64,000 bases of DNA from Flammeovirga pacifica (lineage in GTDB: Bacteria > Bacteroidota > Bacteroidia > Cytophagales > Flammeovirgaceae). Shown piece by piece: positions 8,418-17,397 of this stretch; the first letter of the stretch is position 1; every line of letters starts with the position of its first letter. The notes under the pieces were generated by a model. The model was not told where the DNA came from. It saw only the letters and a list, made by a program, of their open reading frames with translations, and did not search any database. The stretch covers positions 1,729,881 to 1,793,880 of the forward strand of contig NZ_JRYR02000001.1 of assembly GCF_000807855.2 (NCBI RefSeq). The letters are read 5' to 3'. The position numbers and the translations under genes are program-made.

Positions 8418-9983
8418 TTAGTTAGGCAATACTGCGTAACCTATTTCGTCTCCATTATCATCTAATAGTCTATAATGTCCTGCTCTTTCCATTATTTCAT
8501 CAAATGTGATTTCTGCACCATCCGCATCCAAATAAGGGGACTTCTCTAAATAACCTTCGTAAGATTGATCAATTGTGGCAATTCTTACTACTTCTCTTGC
8601 TACAATCGCTTCATGATCCGTACCTGTATATAGTTTTAAATCATGATCCGTTTGATCATCTGTATAATCTGATCCGTCAATTTCTATGTAGGTTAAACCA
8701 TTTAGTCTTTTATGGATCACTATTTTCATATTTTCTGAAAGATAATCTACATCTGTAAATGTTATATCTGCTTCATAACTAATCTCTGATAATGCTGCTT
8801 GCCCAATATCTGAAACCATCACATAGTTCGGGCCATTATAATCCGTATCCGCAGACTGATTCATCCTTACAGAATAGGTACCGCCAATTATATCATTATA
8901 AGTAATCGGTGAACCATCCTTTAACTCTGATACATCCGCATAAAAAATATCCCCAGATTCTGCTTTGTATTGACCTAAACTCGCGACATTAGCTCCATGT
9001 TGAATATAATCATCATCATTTAATGCTACAGCATAAGTAAGAGATGGTTTCTGATCGGTAGTTACTTGATAAGAAAATAATACATGACCATTTAAACGTT
9101 CTTCCAATTTTACCCAACCTCCTAGGTTTTCTTCGTAATTGGGTTTATCAAAGTCATAAGACATCGAATTACCAGACAAAGCATTTCCTCCTATATCTGT
9201 TTTAGAATAGTATTCTTCACCCTGAATTAGTGGTACTCTAACAACTCTTAAATATCCATCTTCTATGGAAATAGGTGTAGGATAGTCTTCAGATATATTA
9301 GTGTATGAAGTAGCTGTGCTTGTTCTTTGCATAACATCATTCAACTCAATCAAAACGTTTTGATTATTTCCAGCTAGAGCTGTTCCGGTATATATAGCAA
9401 GGTCAAAACCTTGATCAAATTCCTTTTCATAAAAAGAAACACCCACCATCATAGGACCATTTAATCTAGGAACAAGTGCACACATGCCGACTTCTCTACC
9501 TTCTTTTTGTATCGAATATTGTTCTGCTTCTGTTGTATTAAATGTATTTACTCCTATATCTGTAATAGATACTACATCACCATTATTAGAATTAAGTACA
9601 CGAACATGAAAATCTCCAGTGGTTAATTCATCAAATGAGTAACTTCCTGTAACATCTGTAATTGAAGTAGTATTCCCTGTTTCTATAGAAGTTAAATCAA
9701 AAACAGACTCTAATTCCGTTTCAGAATCAATCTTACCATTAAAAATTTTAATAGAATATGTTTCTGTAGCAGGGGTCGTTAATTCTAGATGCACCACCAC
9801 ACTTCCATTTTCAGATTTCGATATATCTAATATCCCATTTTTAGTAAAATTAATGGCAGAAAACATAGTATGTACCTTAGATTCTACTGGAGACTGATCG
9901 GGATTCATATCCTCATTATCGCTACAGCTAAAAGTAAATAAAGTGATTAATAGGGTTATTAAAATAGAAAAATAGTATTTCAT
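8418..9983 (-). CDS. Lipoprotein with repeated CHRD-like units
   Basis: This 521-residue protein has a lipoprotein signal peptide with the lipobox 'LFTFSC' (cysteine about residue 20). The mature part has about four related units of ~115 residues. Each carries a line like 'RLNGPMMVGVSFY', 'RLNGHVLFSYQVT' or 'RLNGLTYIEIDGS', then a 'Y.G' strand such as 'LAIYTGTALAG' or 'LKLYTGTDHEA', and a closing 'DIG' segment. The first unit is less regular. This resembles CHRD-type beta-sandwich domains, but the match is only by pattern. A surface or cell-wall-associated binding role is possible. No catalytic motif is visible. It ends at its own terminator. Confidence 0.65.
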   Translation of the reverse strand: MKYYFSILITLLITLFTFSCSDNEDMNPDQSPVESKVHTMFSAINFTKNGILDISKSENGSVVVHLELTTPATETYSIKIFNGKIDSETELESVFDLTSIETGNTTSITDVTGSYSFDELTTGDFHVRVLNSNNGDVVSITDIGVNTFNTTEAEQYSIQKEGREVGMCALVPRLNGPMMVGVSFYEKEFDQGFDLAIYTGTALAGNNQNVLIELNDVMQRTSTATSYTNISEDYPTPISIEDGYLRVVRVPLIQGEEYYSKTDIGGNALSGNSMSYDFDKPNYEENLGGWVKLEERLNGHVLFSYQVTTDQKPSLTYAVALNDDDYIQHGANVASLGQYKAESGDIFYADVSELKDGSPITYNDIIGGTYSVRMNQSADTDYNGPNYVMVSDIGQAALSEISYEADITFTDVDYLSENMKIVIHKRLNGLTYIEIDGSDYTDDQTDHDLKLYTGTDHEAIVAREVVRIATIDQSYEGYLEKSPYLDADGAEITFDEIMERAGHYRLLDDNGDEIGYAVLPN

Positions 9984-10298
9984 AGTATTCGTAATATTTG
10001 TTTTATCAACACAACGTCAATAATTTGTTTAAGGTTTAACTATTTACAATTATTAATTTTATTTAAGTATTTGATAGACAAACAAAAAAGCACCCTACCA
10101 TAGTTTATCAACAATAGTTCAGTTCAAATTTTTTAGTTAATTATTCTATTTAAAAATGATTATTTTTGAGGTTTAATAAGGTCTACTTAGTAAATGATCC
10201 ACTAATAATTTTAAGTATATTACTCTAATTTTGAGATGAAAAAGTTAGAGTATTTAACACTTTACCCTTAAATTCATTAACTTAATTTTTTTAATCTA
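9984..10298. other. 315-base divergent intergenic region
   Basis: This region lies between two divergently transcribed lipoprotein genes. It is AT-rich and holds candidate -7 boxes at 10161 and 10226 for the rightward gene. I see no further gene or RNA. Confidence 0.5.
10226..10233 (+). promoter_or_regulatory. Candidate -7 box for the lipoprotein at 10299
   Basis: TAATTTTG matches TAnnTTTG about 66 bases before the start codon. A second match, TATTTTTG, lies at 10161. No good -33 TTTG is seen for either. Confidence 0.3.
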
Positions 10299-10832
10299 AT
10301 GACTCACTTTTTTATGTATCATTTAAAACTAAAATACTTCACAATATTACCTATTATTCTACTTCTGGCTTTTTCTTGTTCATCACCTGAAACAAAAAAG
10401 AAAGTTGACCTAAATGGAGTTTGGACTTTAAAGAAAATCGTCATCAACGATGAAGCCTTAGCTGATGAATTTTCTGAACAAGAGATTTTAGCAAAAAAAA
10501 TGTCTTATAATTCTCTTTTCAAAAAGGTTATAAAACCCAATTATTACGTCTTAGTTTTTGAGGGAGATTCTTTACTTACCAAATATAGAAGACCTACTAC
10601 CTTAGATCCTAAATATTTTATGCAGTATAAGAAGCAATATCTTCAAGAATTTAATGAACTTTATAAGGTTGTTAAGAAAGAGAAGAAGTTCTATATGAAA
10701 ATTGGAGACGATGGTACTCAACCAAGAATTATTAAATTATCAGCAGACGAGTTGATTTTACAAGAGGATGATTCGGACTTTACATTCCAAATTTTCACAA
10801 AGGTTGCTGATAAAGAAGAAGACCAAGTATAA
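10299..10832 (+). CDS. Lipocalin-like lipoprotein
   Basis: This 177-residue protein has a lipoprotein signal with lipobox 'LAFSC' (cysteine about residue 27) after a rather long N-terminus; a second ATG at 10314 would give a more usual signal length. After the lipobox comes 'LNGVWTLKKIVIN', typical of the first strand of small lipocalin-like Bacteroidetes lipoproteins. Further beta-strands follow ('YYVLVFEGDSLL', 'KKFYMKIGD', 'DELILQED'). No ligand can be inferred. It is followed by a strong terminator. Confidence 0.65.
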   Translation: MTHFFMYHLKLKYFTILPIILLLAFSCSSPETKKKVDLNGVWTLKKIVINDEALADEFSEQEILAKKMSYNSLFKKVIKPNYYVLVFEGDSLLTKYRRPTTLDPKYFMQYKKQYLQEFNELYKVVKKEKKFYMKIGDDGTQPRIIKLSADELILQEDDSDFTFQIFTKVADKEEDQV

Positions 10833-10850
10833 CAATAAGACTTTATGGAA

Positions 10851-10890
10851 AAGAGGTTGTTTTATTTTGTAATAAAACAACCTCTTTTTT
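10851..10890. terminator. Strong terminator, probably bidirectional
   Basis: A perfect 16-base stem (AAGAGGTTGTTTTATT / AATAAAACAACCTCTT) with the loop TTGT is followed by T. It sits between the rightward lipoprotein gene and the leftward outer-membrane protein gene ending at 10945. Confidence 0.85.
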
Positions 10891-10944
10891 ATGCTAAAAA
10901 ATATTTCAGCCATTAATATTGATGATTAGCTTTAAAAAACGATA

Positions 10945-13023
10945 CTAATTAAATAAATTAGTACCCATTTCAGCATTCTGATTTTTCTGAGGACTCTTCT
11001 TTTGTCCATTACCTCCAATTCTATATCTAAACATTAATCGTACTACTTTCGATTCCCATTCGTACACTTTATGTTCTGAGAAAGTAGGTTGATCTCTATA
11101 CATAGTATAATGTTGAGAATCTAATAAATCGTCTACTGTTAAAACCAAACTTCCTCTACCTTTATGAACACTTTGTGATAAAGAAGCTTTCATAAAATAC
11201 CTGCCATCTACTGTACCTTGTGGATTAAAAGAAGGTGATAAATAAGTAAACGAAAGTTGTAATTGACTTCCTTTCCACAACGCCATACTCGAAGTGATTG
11301 ATGTTCGCCAATTCACACTCTCCTGATAATTTCCAGGGTCAATCGATGTTCCATCGATTTCAGAATAAAACACACTAATATTACCATTCACATTCCACCA
11401 ATCCAACAATTTAACATCGCCTACTACTTCAACACCGGCATCAACTGCATGATCCATATTTACGACTGTATTGATCATATAATCTCCTTCACCGTCAAAT
11501 GTATACCAACGGGCTGGGTCTGTATGATACTTATAAAATCCAGTAAACTTTAATTGATAATTGTCCTGATCAATGCCATAACCTAATTCAAATATATCTA
11601 GAAATGTAGCATCTAATGTCGGGTTTCCTTTATGAATATAACTAGGGTTCGATGTATCCTCAAAAGGGTTAATCATTCTCATACTTGGTCTTTGCACCTT
11701 ACGGCTATAAGAAAAGAATAAATGATCATTCTCTGAAAGACCTTGTTTTAAATTGACACTTGGATATAGATTAAAATAATCATTTACATAATTATTATTT
11801 GGTTCTGTCATCAAATAGGAATCAATATAAGTATACTCCCCCCTTACTCCCAACTGATAGGAAAAGCTATTTTTCTGACCTGACACCATAAAGTAGGCTG
11901 CAGAAACACTTTCATTATAGATAAACGTATTACTTCTATCGGTATTGAGAATAAAATCATCTCCTTGTTCGTTGTAATCAAGAACTTCTAAACCTTGAGA
12001 CTTATTTCTATAGGTTTGTTTAATACCTGCTTCCCAGGTCATACCATTTTTCAATTCTTGCTGATAATCCAATTGAAATGCGGCATTATTAAAAGTAGCA
12101 TCAGTATTATTAATTTCACTATCACCAATATTTTTTTGATGCTGTACACCACCTGTTGCCCATGCAACACTCGTTGATAATTCCCCTTCATTATTTGTTT
12201 TAAACACATAATCAAGACGGTTATCCATCACCTTTTTTTCTCCAAAGTGATTATTGTATTGTGCATTATGTAAATAGTCGTCTCCTTCAAATTCTTCTGT
12301 AGTTAGTGTCCCTCCTCTATAAAAGTTGACACCAGAAACATTTGTTGATATACTGAGGGAATGTTGATCATTAAAATCATACTGTCCGCCTAATTGAAAA
12401 TTATGTTTTTCAAAAAAGTTATTGCCATAGTAATCTTGATAGGTAGCTTTTTCCTCGCCATTATCGAAATTCAACAGCTCTGCATCCATAGTTTGATAGC
12501 GATTTTCCTGTTTATAGTTATATCCAGCATTGACAGACAACTTCCCTGTATTTTTGCTAAAACCTAATCCTGCATCATATTTATTATTATTACCCATTCC
12601 TAACATCACGTTAGTTGTAGTAGAATTCATGTTTTTTCTATCTACCTCTAAATTGATAATACCAGCAGTACCATCTGCATCATAACGTGCTGAAGGATTT
12701 GCAATGATTTCTATGTACTTGATATCTTGAATAAAGATTTGCTCAAGTAAAGGACCGTAATCTCCCGATTGACTTGCAGGTCGATTATTGATAAATACCT
12801 GTACCCCATTATTTCCCCTATAACTAACCACGCCATCTGCATCTACATCGACAGACGGAATTAGTTTAAGTGCATCTATAGCATTACCATCCACAATTTT
12901 TATATCCTTACCGATAAAATATCGGTTGTTATTCTTTTGGTCTTTTGTCTCCTCATTTTCTTGAGTGAAGGCAACAAAAGGGATACAAAAAAAGAATAGT
13001 TGTAATATCAATCTTCGTAGCAT
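10945..13023 (-). CDS. TonB-dependent receptor-like outer-membrane beta-barrel protein
   Basis: The 692-residue protein has a signal peptide (residues 1-20), then a TonB plug: 'DGVVSYRGNNGVQVFINNRP' near 65-84 and 'SARYDADGTAGIINL' near 112-126. A beta-barrel of alternating strands rich in aromatic and Asn residues follows, of the OMP_b-brl_3 class. It lacks the usual N-terminal carboxypeptidase-regulatory-like domain and opens almost directly with the plug. No SusD partner is adjacent, so the cargo is more likely a metal chelate, peptide or other small ligand than a glycan. That is inference. Confidence 0.8.
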   Translation of the reverse strand: MLRRLILQLFFFCIPFVAFTQENEETKDQKNNNRYFIGKDIKIVDGNAIDALKLIPSVDVDADGVVSYRGNNGVQVFINNRPASQSGDYGPLLEQIFIQDIKYIEIIANPSARYDADGTAGIINLEVDRKNMNSTTTNVMLGMGNNNKYDAGLGFSKNTGKLSVNAGYNYKQENRYQTMDAELLNFDNGEEKATYQDYYGNNFFEKHNFQLGGQYDFNDQHSLSISTNVSGVNFYRGGTLTTEEFEGDDYLHNAQYNNHFGEKKVMDNRLDYVFKTNNEGELSTSVAWATGGVQHQKNIGDSEINNTDATFNNAAFQLDYQQELKNGMTWEAGIKQTYRNKSQGLEVLDYNEQGDDFILNTDRSNTFIYNESVSAAYFMVSGQKNSFSYQLGVRGEYTYIDSYLMTEPNNNYVNDYFNLYPSVNLKQGLSENDHLFFSYSRKVQRPSMRMINPFEDTSNPSYIHKGNPTLDATFLDIFELGYGIDQDNYQLKFTGFYKYHTDPARWYTFDGEGDYMINTVVNMDHAVDAGVEVVGDVKLLDWWNVNGNISVFYSEIDGTSIDPGNYQESVNWRTSITSSMALWKGSQLQLSFTYLSPSFNPQGTVDGRYFMKASLSQSVHKGRGSLVLTVDDLLDSQHYTMYRDQPTFSEHKVYEWESKVVRLMFRYRIGGNGQKKSPQKNQNAEMGTNLFN

Positions 13024-13170
13024 AAATAAATTAGTTTGTATAAATCTACGAGAGAAATAGCTTTATAGCTACATCTATTTAATCATATTAATGATTGAGA
13101 TCAAACAAATATTATTTGATATTTTTCGAACAAAATATAACAAACTAAATTATTTTAAAATAATCAAAAA

Positions 13171-13206
13171 AGACCTTTATTATTCATAAAGAATAAAAAA
13201 AGGTCA
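13171..13206. terminator. Hairpin upstream of the outer-membrane protein gene
   Basis: The imperfect stem GACCTTT...AAAGGTC with an inner TTATTC/GAATAA is flanked by A and T runs on both sides. It may act with the next hairpin as a tandem terminator for the leftward unit. Confidence 0.5.
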
Positions 13207-13231
13207 AAAACCATAAATGTATAAATTTAAA

Positions 13232-13269
13232 AAAGTGGTTTGATATTACGATTAACACCAAACCACTTT
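13232..13269 (-). terminator. Terminator of the DUF350 / FAD oxidoreductase unit
   Basis: An 11-base stem (AAAGTGGTTTG / CAAACCACTTT) is followed by T on the minus strand, about 30 bases after the stop codon at 13301. Confidence 0.75.
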
Positions 13270-13300
13270 CAATTATCATTAAATAAAATGAGTAATAATA

Positions 13301-14155
13301 TTAAAAACAAAAGAACATTAATACCGCAAATAGAATTGCAAAAAGTCCATCCATTAACCCTACTCCAGTATTTTTCTCATTCACTAATTCATGGTATAAA
13401 GCAGACTTTGGTATAATCACCTTATCAAATAAATAAGTGGATATAAATAACAATACAGTTAAGATAGAACAGTCAATAAACATTGTTACAAAAGTTTCTT
13501 TCCAACCAATAAATTCATGACTTAATGTTACCATAATGATTAAACCGATCGCTATAATTTTCCCTGTAACAGATAAAGCTACTGCTACATTATTATTTTT
13601 TATATCATCTTGAATATGGAAACGTGAAAACTTGATATATCCTTTCACATAAGATACTAAAAATGCTTGACCAAAAATGAAAAATAAAAGGGTTTCTTCC
13701 CATCCTCCAGTATCACCTGATACAGAACTTGCGATCATTAATCCAGTAGCTACATAGGTTCCAAATTGAACAATACCAACAGAGACATTCTTATTATCAA
13801 TAATCTCTTTCATATTATCTACCTGATTAAAAATCATAAAATCGTTAATCAATCGTGAAACAAACAAGGCTAAAATACCACCAAACGCGTATATACCTAC
13901 AGAAATAAGGTCATTAACTAAACCATTTGAGGCACCAATGTTTGCTCCAAAAAAGATGATAGCAACCCCCATAAAATAACCCGAAATACTGATACTATAC
14001 GCTAAATTATCTTTATCGGTTAACTCCTTATTTACATTATCCTTTATGAATAGTCCTTTTAATAATCGAGCAATAACAAGCATTGTACTAAAAAGTAAAA
14101 TGTATGCTCCTCTAGCAATCCATACGTCAAAATTAAATTCAGTGATGTTATCCAT
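13301..14155 (-). CDS. DUF350 domain membrane protein
   Basis: The 284-residue protein has about eight transmembrane helices arranged as a duplicated four-helix unit. Each DUF350 unit shows a charged segment followed by a glycine-rich helix: 'DNLAYSISISGYFMGVAI', 'NKNVSVGIVQFGTYVATGL' and 'NNNVAVALSVTGKIIAIGL'. The function of DUF350 is not known. In other bacteria these proteins cluster with polyamine aminopropyltransferases, DUF4178 proteins and flavin oxidoreductases. Here it is 13 bases downstream of a flavin oxidoreductase gene, which repeats part of that neighbourhood without the aminopropyltransferase. A shared membrane or envelope-stress role is inferred. Confidence 0.8.
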   Translation of the reverse strand: MDNITEFNFDVWIARGAYILLFSTMLVIARLLKGLFIKDNVNKELTDKDNLAYSISISGYFMGVAIIFFGANIGASNGLVNDLISVGIYAFGGILALFVSRLINDFMIFNQVDNMKEIIDNKNVSVGIVQFGTYVATGLMIASSVSGDTGGWEETLLFFIFGQAFLVSYVKGYIKFSRFHIQDDIKNNNVAVALSVTGKIIAIGLIIMVTLSHEFIGWKETFVTMFIDCSILTVLLFISTYLFDKVIIPKSALYHELVNEKNTGVGLMDGLFAILFAVLMFFCF

Positions 14156-14168
14156 GTCAGTTTATATA

Positions 14169-15698
14169 TTATAATTTAAGTTCACTTACAGCCATTATAC
14201 CAGAATCAATAGCTTCAATTAAAAAAGGTAATCGACCATTATCCACACCTGCGAAAACAAAATTTTTGAATTTACGATTAATATTCAAATCATTTCCCAA
14301 ATACCCCACTCCAATTTTAGGCATAGCATGTCCCATCAGATGAATAAATGATTGCTCAATTTTAGGAGTAATATCAGTTGTTTTCAAGTCTAAAAAAGTA
14401 GCTATCTTCTCTAAAGTATAACGAACCAATAAGTTAGGAGTTTTCTGTATACTAATCAATTTTTCTTTTTGTTGATGTGCAAAACAATAATAAGCAGTTA
14501 AAACTCTTTGCTCTTGTTTTTTTTGAGTAATGTTATCAACAAACCCTAAAAACTCACCATCAAACTGTTCCAAATTTTCATTTTGCCAAAGACCACCAAA
14601 AAAGTCTACATCCTTTTTAAACACAAAATTTACTACAACCCAGCCCGATGTTTCCATTGTGTTACTAGTACTTTGTAATGCTTCTCGGAAAGTATATTTT
14701 AATGTATGCTTAGGAGCAGCATAAATGATATTTTTTGCTTTAAATCTTTGTTTTTTTTGTGAATCAAAATCAATCATTTCTATCAAAAAATTCTCTTCAG
14801 AAGGTACATAATTGATATTTTGACATAAATGATTCAAGTGTTTTTTATGATCAGGTAGTTTTTCTTCCAACTTATCTACAAAGTAAGCATTCCCTTGTGG
14901 TGGCGAGAAAACATCAGCCCATTCATCTTCATGGGGGCGATTACAATAATAACTTATTCCTGCTATTGCACTCACTTCATCTATGGTTGTTCCATAATCA
15001 TCTAGCATATGGTAATTAATCCCCTCCCAAAAAATCTCAGAAAATTTTAAGTTATGTTCTAATAACCATTCTTTAAATGTGATATCGTTTAAATACTGTA
15101 GGCTTTTGTCATTTAATCTTGAAGGTAGAGTAATCTTATCATCAAACTGATGTAAAAGTTGATAGAATTGAGAAGCTTCTTCTTCATTAAATAGAATATT
15201 ATTATAATACTCTCTATCATATTTACACAACATCAGATCCCTTTTCGGAATAACAAATTCAGTATCCTTAAAGTGATAAACCTCCCCTTTCTTGTATATA
15301 ATATTTTGATTTTGAAGAAAATTTAATACCTCTGTTCCAAATTTTTGAGGGTAGCTCAAGTCATAATGTGCTCCTTGTGCAAAGTAATTTTGATGATACT
15401 TTTCTGCACTACTTGTCCCACCCCAACGGTCTGATAGTTCAACAATATGATAATCTTTTTCTTCTAAGGCTACAGCAGCAGACAGCCCTGCTATTCCTCC
15501 ACCAATAATTAATGTATCCGTATATATCAGTTGTTCTTTCTCCTTAATATCTTCCTTTTGAAAATACATATGCCCTCTTTTCATATCAGACCTGACATTA
15601 ATATCAAAAGGTAATTGATCTTCATTTGTAACAGTACATCCATTTAAAAAGTACAATAAAGCAGAAGATGATAATTGTAAAAAACGACGTCTATGCAT
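14169..15698 (-). CDS. FAD/NAD(P)-binding oxidoreductase with a Tat-lipoprotein signal
   Basis: The 509-residue protein opens with a twin-arginine-like signal (MHRRRFLQLSSSALLYF) and a cysteine in 'LNGCTVT' near residue 21. It is probably exported folded with its cofactor and lipid-anchored. The dinucleotide-binding motif is 'IIGGGIAGLSAAVAL' (about 65-79), followed by 'WGGTSS' typical of the amine-oxidase/protoporphyrinogen-oxidase group. The C-terminal 'NFVFAGVDNGRLPFLIEAID' is the matching second FAD-binding region. The substrate is unknown; amine or polyamine oxidation is suggested only by fold and the DUF350 neighbour. Transcribed with the DUF350 gene. Confidence 0.75.
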   Translation of the reverse strand: MHRRRFLQLSSSALLYFLNGCTVTNEDQLPFDINVRSDMKRGHMYFQKEDIKEKEQLIYTDTLIIGGGIAGLSAAVALEEKDYHIVELSDRWGGTSSAEKYHQNYFAQGAHYDLSYPQKFGTEVLNFLQNQNIIYKKGEVYHFKDTEFVIPKRDLMLCKYDREYYNNILFNEEEASQFYQLLHQFDDKITLPSRLNDKSLQYLNDITFKEWLLEHNLKFSEIFWEGINYHMLDDYGTTIDEVSAIAGISYYCNRPHEDEWADVFSPPQGNAYFVDKLEEKLPDHKKHLNHLCQNINYVPSEENFLIEMIDFDSQKKQRFKAKNIIYAAPKHTLKYTFREALQSTSNTMETSGWVVVNFVFKKDVDFFGGLWQNENLEQFDGEFLGFVDNITQKKQEQRVLTAYYCFAHQQKEKLISIQKTPNLLVRYTLEKIATFLDLKTTDITPKIEQSFIHLMGHAMPKIGVGYLGNDLNINRKFKNFVFAGVDNGRLPFLIEAIDSGIMAVSELKL

Positions 15699-15790
15699 CC
15701 AATAATAAGGAATTAGAAGTTAGGAATAAGATGTAATTACCACACCTTAATAGTTACTTAAAATTATAGAATTTATTTTATTAAATAAAC

Positions 15791-15827
15791 AAGGGTTCCT
15801 CCAAATTACAAATTCGAAGAAACCCTT
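15791..15827 (-). terminator. Probable terminator of yaaA
   Basis: The imperfect stem AAGGGTT..TC / GA..AACCCTT has an AT-rich loop, 31 bases after the yaaA stop codon. On the minus strand it is followed by a T-rich tail. Confidence 0.55.
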
Positions 15828-15857
15828 ACTTATTATTTTTTACCTATTACTTTATAT

Positions 15858-16619
15858 TTACCCTCTAGTAAATACCCAGTCATTACCTTTTGAAAGATCT
15901 TGATTATAAATATAGCCTTCATAATCAAATCCTTTTAATAATTCCGGATCTGTAATAGCATGATCTGCGATATATCTCACCATTAGTCCTCTTGCTTTTT
16001 TAGCAAAAAAACTAATCATTTTATATTGATCGCCTTTTTTATCTTTAAAATTAGGAGTAATTATTTCTGCCTTTAATGCTTTTTTATCTACCGCTTTAAA
16101 ATATTCATTAGAAGCCAAATTAATGAGCACTTCCCCTTTCTTCATTTCCTTATTTAAAGCTGGAGCAATAGTTTCTTTCCAAAATGAATATAAATTTTTA
16201 TGGCCTTCAACACCGAATTTAGTACCCATTTCTAAACGATATGGCTGCATTAAATCCAAAGGTTTAAGTAAACCATAAAGTCCTGATAATATTCTTAAGT
16301 TATCCTGTAAAAACGTGATTTGATTCTCTTCCAAAGAATAAGCATCTAACCCTACATAAACATCACCTTTAAATGCAAAAAGTGCTTGACGAGCATTTTC
16401 GTCTTTGAACTTTCTTTTCCATTTATCAAAACGATCTTTATTTAAATCGGCTAATTTAGGACTAATCGACATTAAGTCTCCTATTTGTTCTGCAGATAAT
16501 GTTTTTAAAGATTTAACTAATTCTTCAGACTGACCTAAATATTTAGGCTTACTCTCCAAAGATGTTTGTAGCGGAGTTTCGTAATCTAAACTTTTAGCTG
16601 GTGATATTACAATTTTCAT
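15858..16619 (-). CDS. yaaA: Peroxide stress protein YaaA (DUF328)
   Basis: The ATG at 16619 gives 253 residues, the usual family length; the longer frame to 16664 needs a TTG start and runs across a good promoter. The protein begins 'MKIVISPAKSLDYETP' and contains the family signatures 'LSGLYGLLKPLDLMQPYRLEMG' (split here as 'LSGLYGLLKPLD' and 'PYRLEMGTK') and 'LINLASNEYFKAVD'. YaaA is known to lower intracellular free iron and protect against hydrogen peroxide damage, and it binds DNA. It has its own promoter, and the rhodanese gene upstream is probably a separate unit. Confidence 0.93.
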   Translation of the reverse strand: MKIVISPAKSLDYETPLQTSLESKPKYLGQSEELVKSLKTLSAEQIGDLMSISPKLADLNKDRFDKWKRKFKDENARQALFAFKGDVYVGLDAYSLEENQITFLQDNLRILSGLYGLLKPLDLMQPYRLEMGTKFGVEGHKNLYSFWKETIAPALNKEMKKGEVLINLASNEYFKAVDKKALKAEIITPNFKDKKGDQYKMISFFAKKARGLMVRYIADHAITDPELLKGFDYEGYIYNQDLSKGNDWVFTRG

Positions 16620-16647
16620 ATTTCTCTTTTTTTGATTTTCTCTTGTA

Positions 16648-16679
16648 CAAAAATAAAAGAGCAATCATTATAAAACCAA
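16648..16679 (-). promoter_or_regulatory. Candidate yaaA promoter
   Basis: On the minus strand a -7 box TATTTTTG (16648-16655) is preceded 21 bases upstream by TTG (16677-16679), matching the Bacteroidetes TTTG / TAnnTTTG arrangement. The start codon is about 28 bases downstream. Confidence 0.5.
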
Positions 16680-16713
16680 TCAATAATGATGATAGGACTA
16701 TAGATTTGAGTGA

Positions 16714-17124
16714 TTAAGGTTGTACCACTTTTCCACCACCGTTTTTCCAGCTATCAAAACCTCCCTCAAGGTCTACAACATTTGTAAAACCCATTTCTTG
16801 TAAAATTTTCTTCGCTTTAGCAGATCTTACACCACCTTTACAAAATACCATTACAGTTGCATCTTTATCAATGTCTTTTACTTGATCTCTGAAGGTATCA
16901 CTTTTAACATTACAATTTTGAGCACCTTCCATTGTTCCTCCTGAATATTCTCCTGGAGTACGAACATCAATAACAATAGCATTCGGCTTGTCAGTTCTTA
17001 TTTGAGCAAATTCAGAAACCGAAACTTGAGGTTCGTTCTGAGCTGAGGTAGAACTACAAGAAAACACTAAAAAACAGGCGATAGACAAGCAAGTCAGCTT
17101 AAAAAAGTTTAAAAAAAAATTCAT
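16714..17124 (-). CDS. Rhodanese-like domain lipoprotein
   Basis: The 136-residue protein has a signal peptide with lipobox 'LVFSC' (cysteine 23), then a single rhodanese domain. The active-site loop 'VFCKGGVRSAKA' holds the sulfur-carrying cysteine C95, and the family's 'IVIDVRTPGEYSGG' lies at about 50-63. Single-domain rhodaneses carry sulfane sulfur; here the carrier is tethered outside the cytoplasm, so a role in periplasmic thiol or sulfur chemistry is inferred. No partner gene is adjacent. Confidence 0.85.
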   Translation of the reverse strand: MNFFLNFFKLTCLSIACFLVFSCSSTSAQNEPQVSVSEFAQIRTDKPNAIVIDVRTPGEYSGGTMEGAQNCNVKSDTFRDQVKDIDKDATVMVFCKGGVRSAKAKKILQEMGFTNVVDLEGGFDSWKNGGGKVVQP

Positions 17125-17397
17125 TGAAAATATAATTAATTGATTATTAACATGTTAAAATTAGTGGCATGATTTTAATTTCGTTTCCACAACAAAAAAT
17201 CCTATTTTTCGTCTTTAATAACAAAAACCCTGATGGTGTTATCATTTTAATCAGTGCAATATAGTTAATATTTGTTTGCACAAGAATAAATTTTCCATCA
17301 ACTAATGCTTTTTTAAGCAATTTATAAATTGAACTGATTCAATAGACTTAAAACCACCGAATCAGTCAGTAATTTTTAATTTTTTGACTTCAAGACC

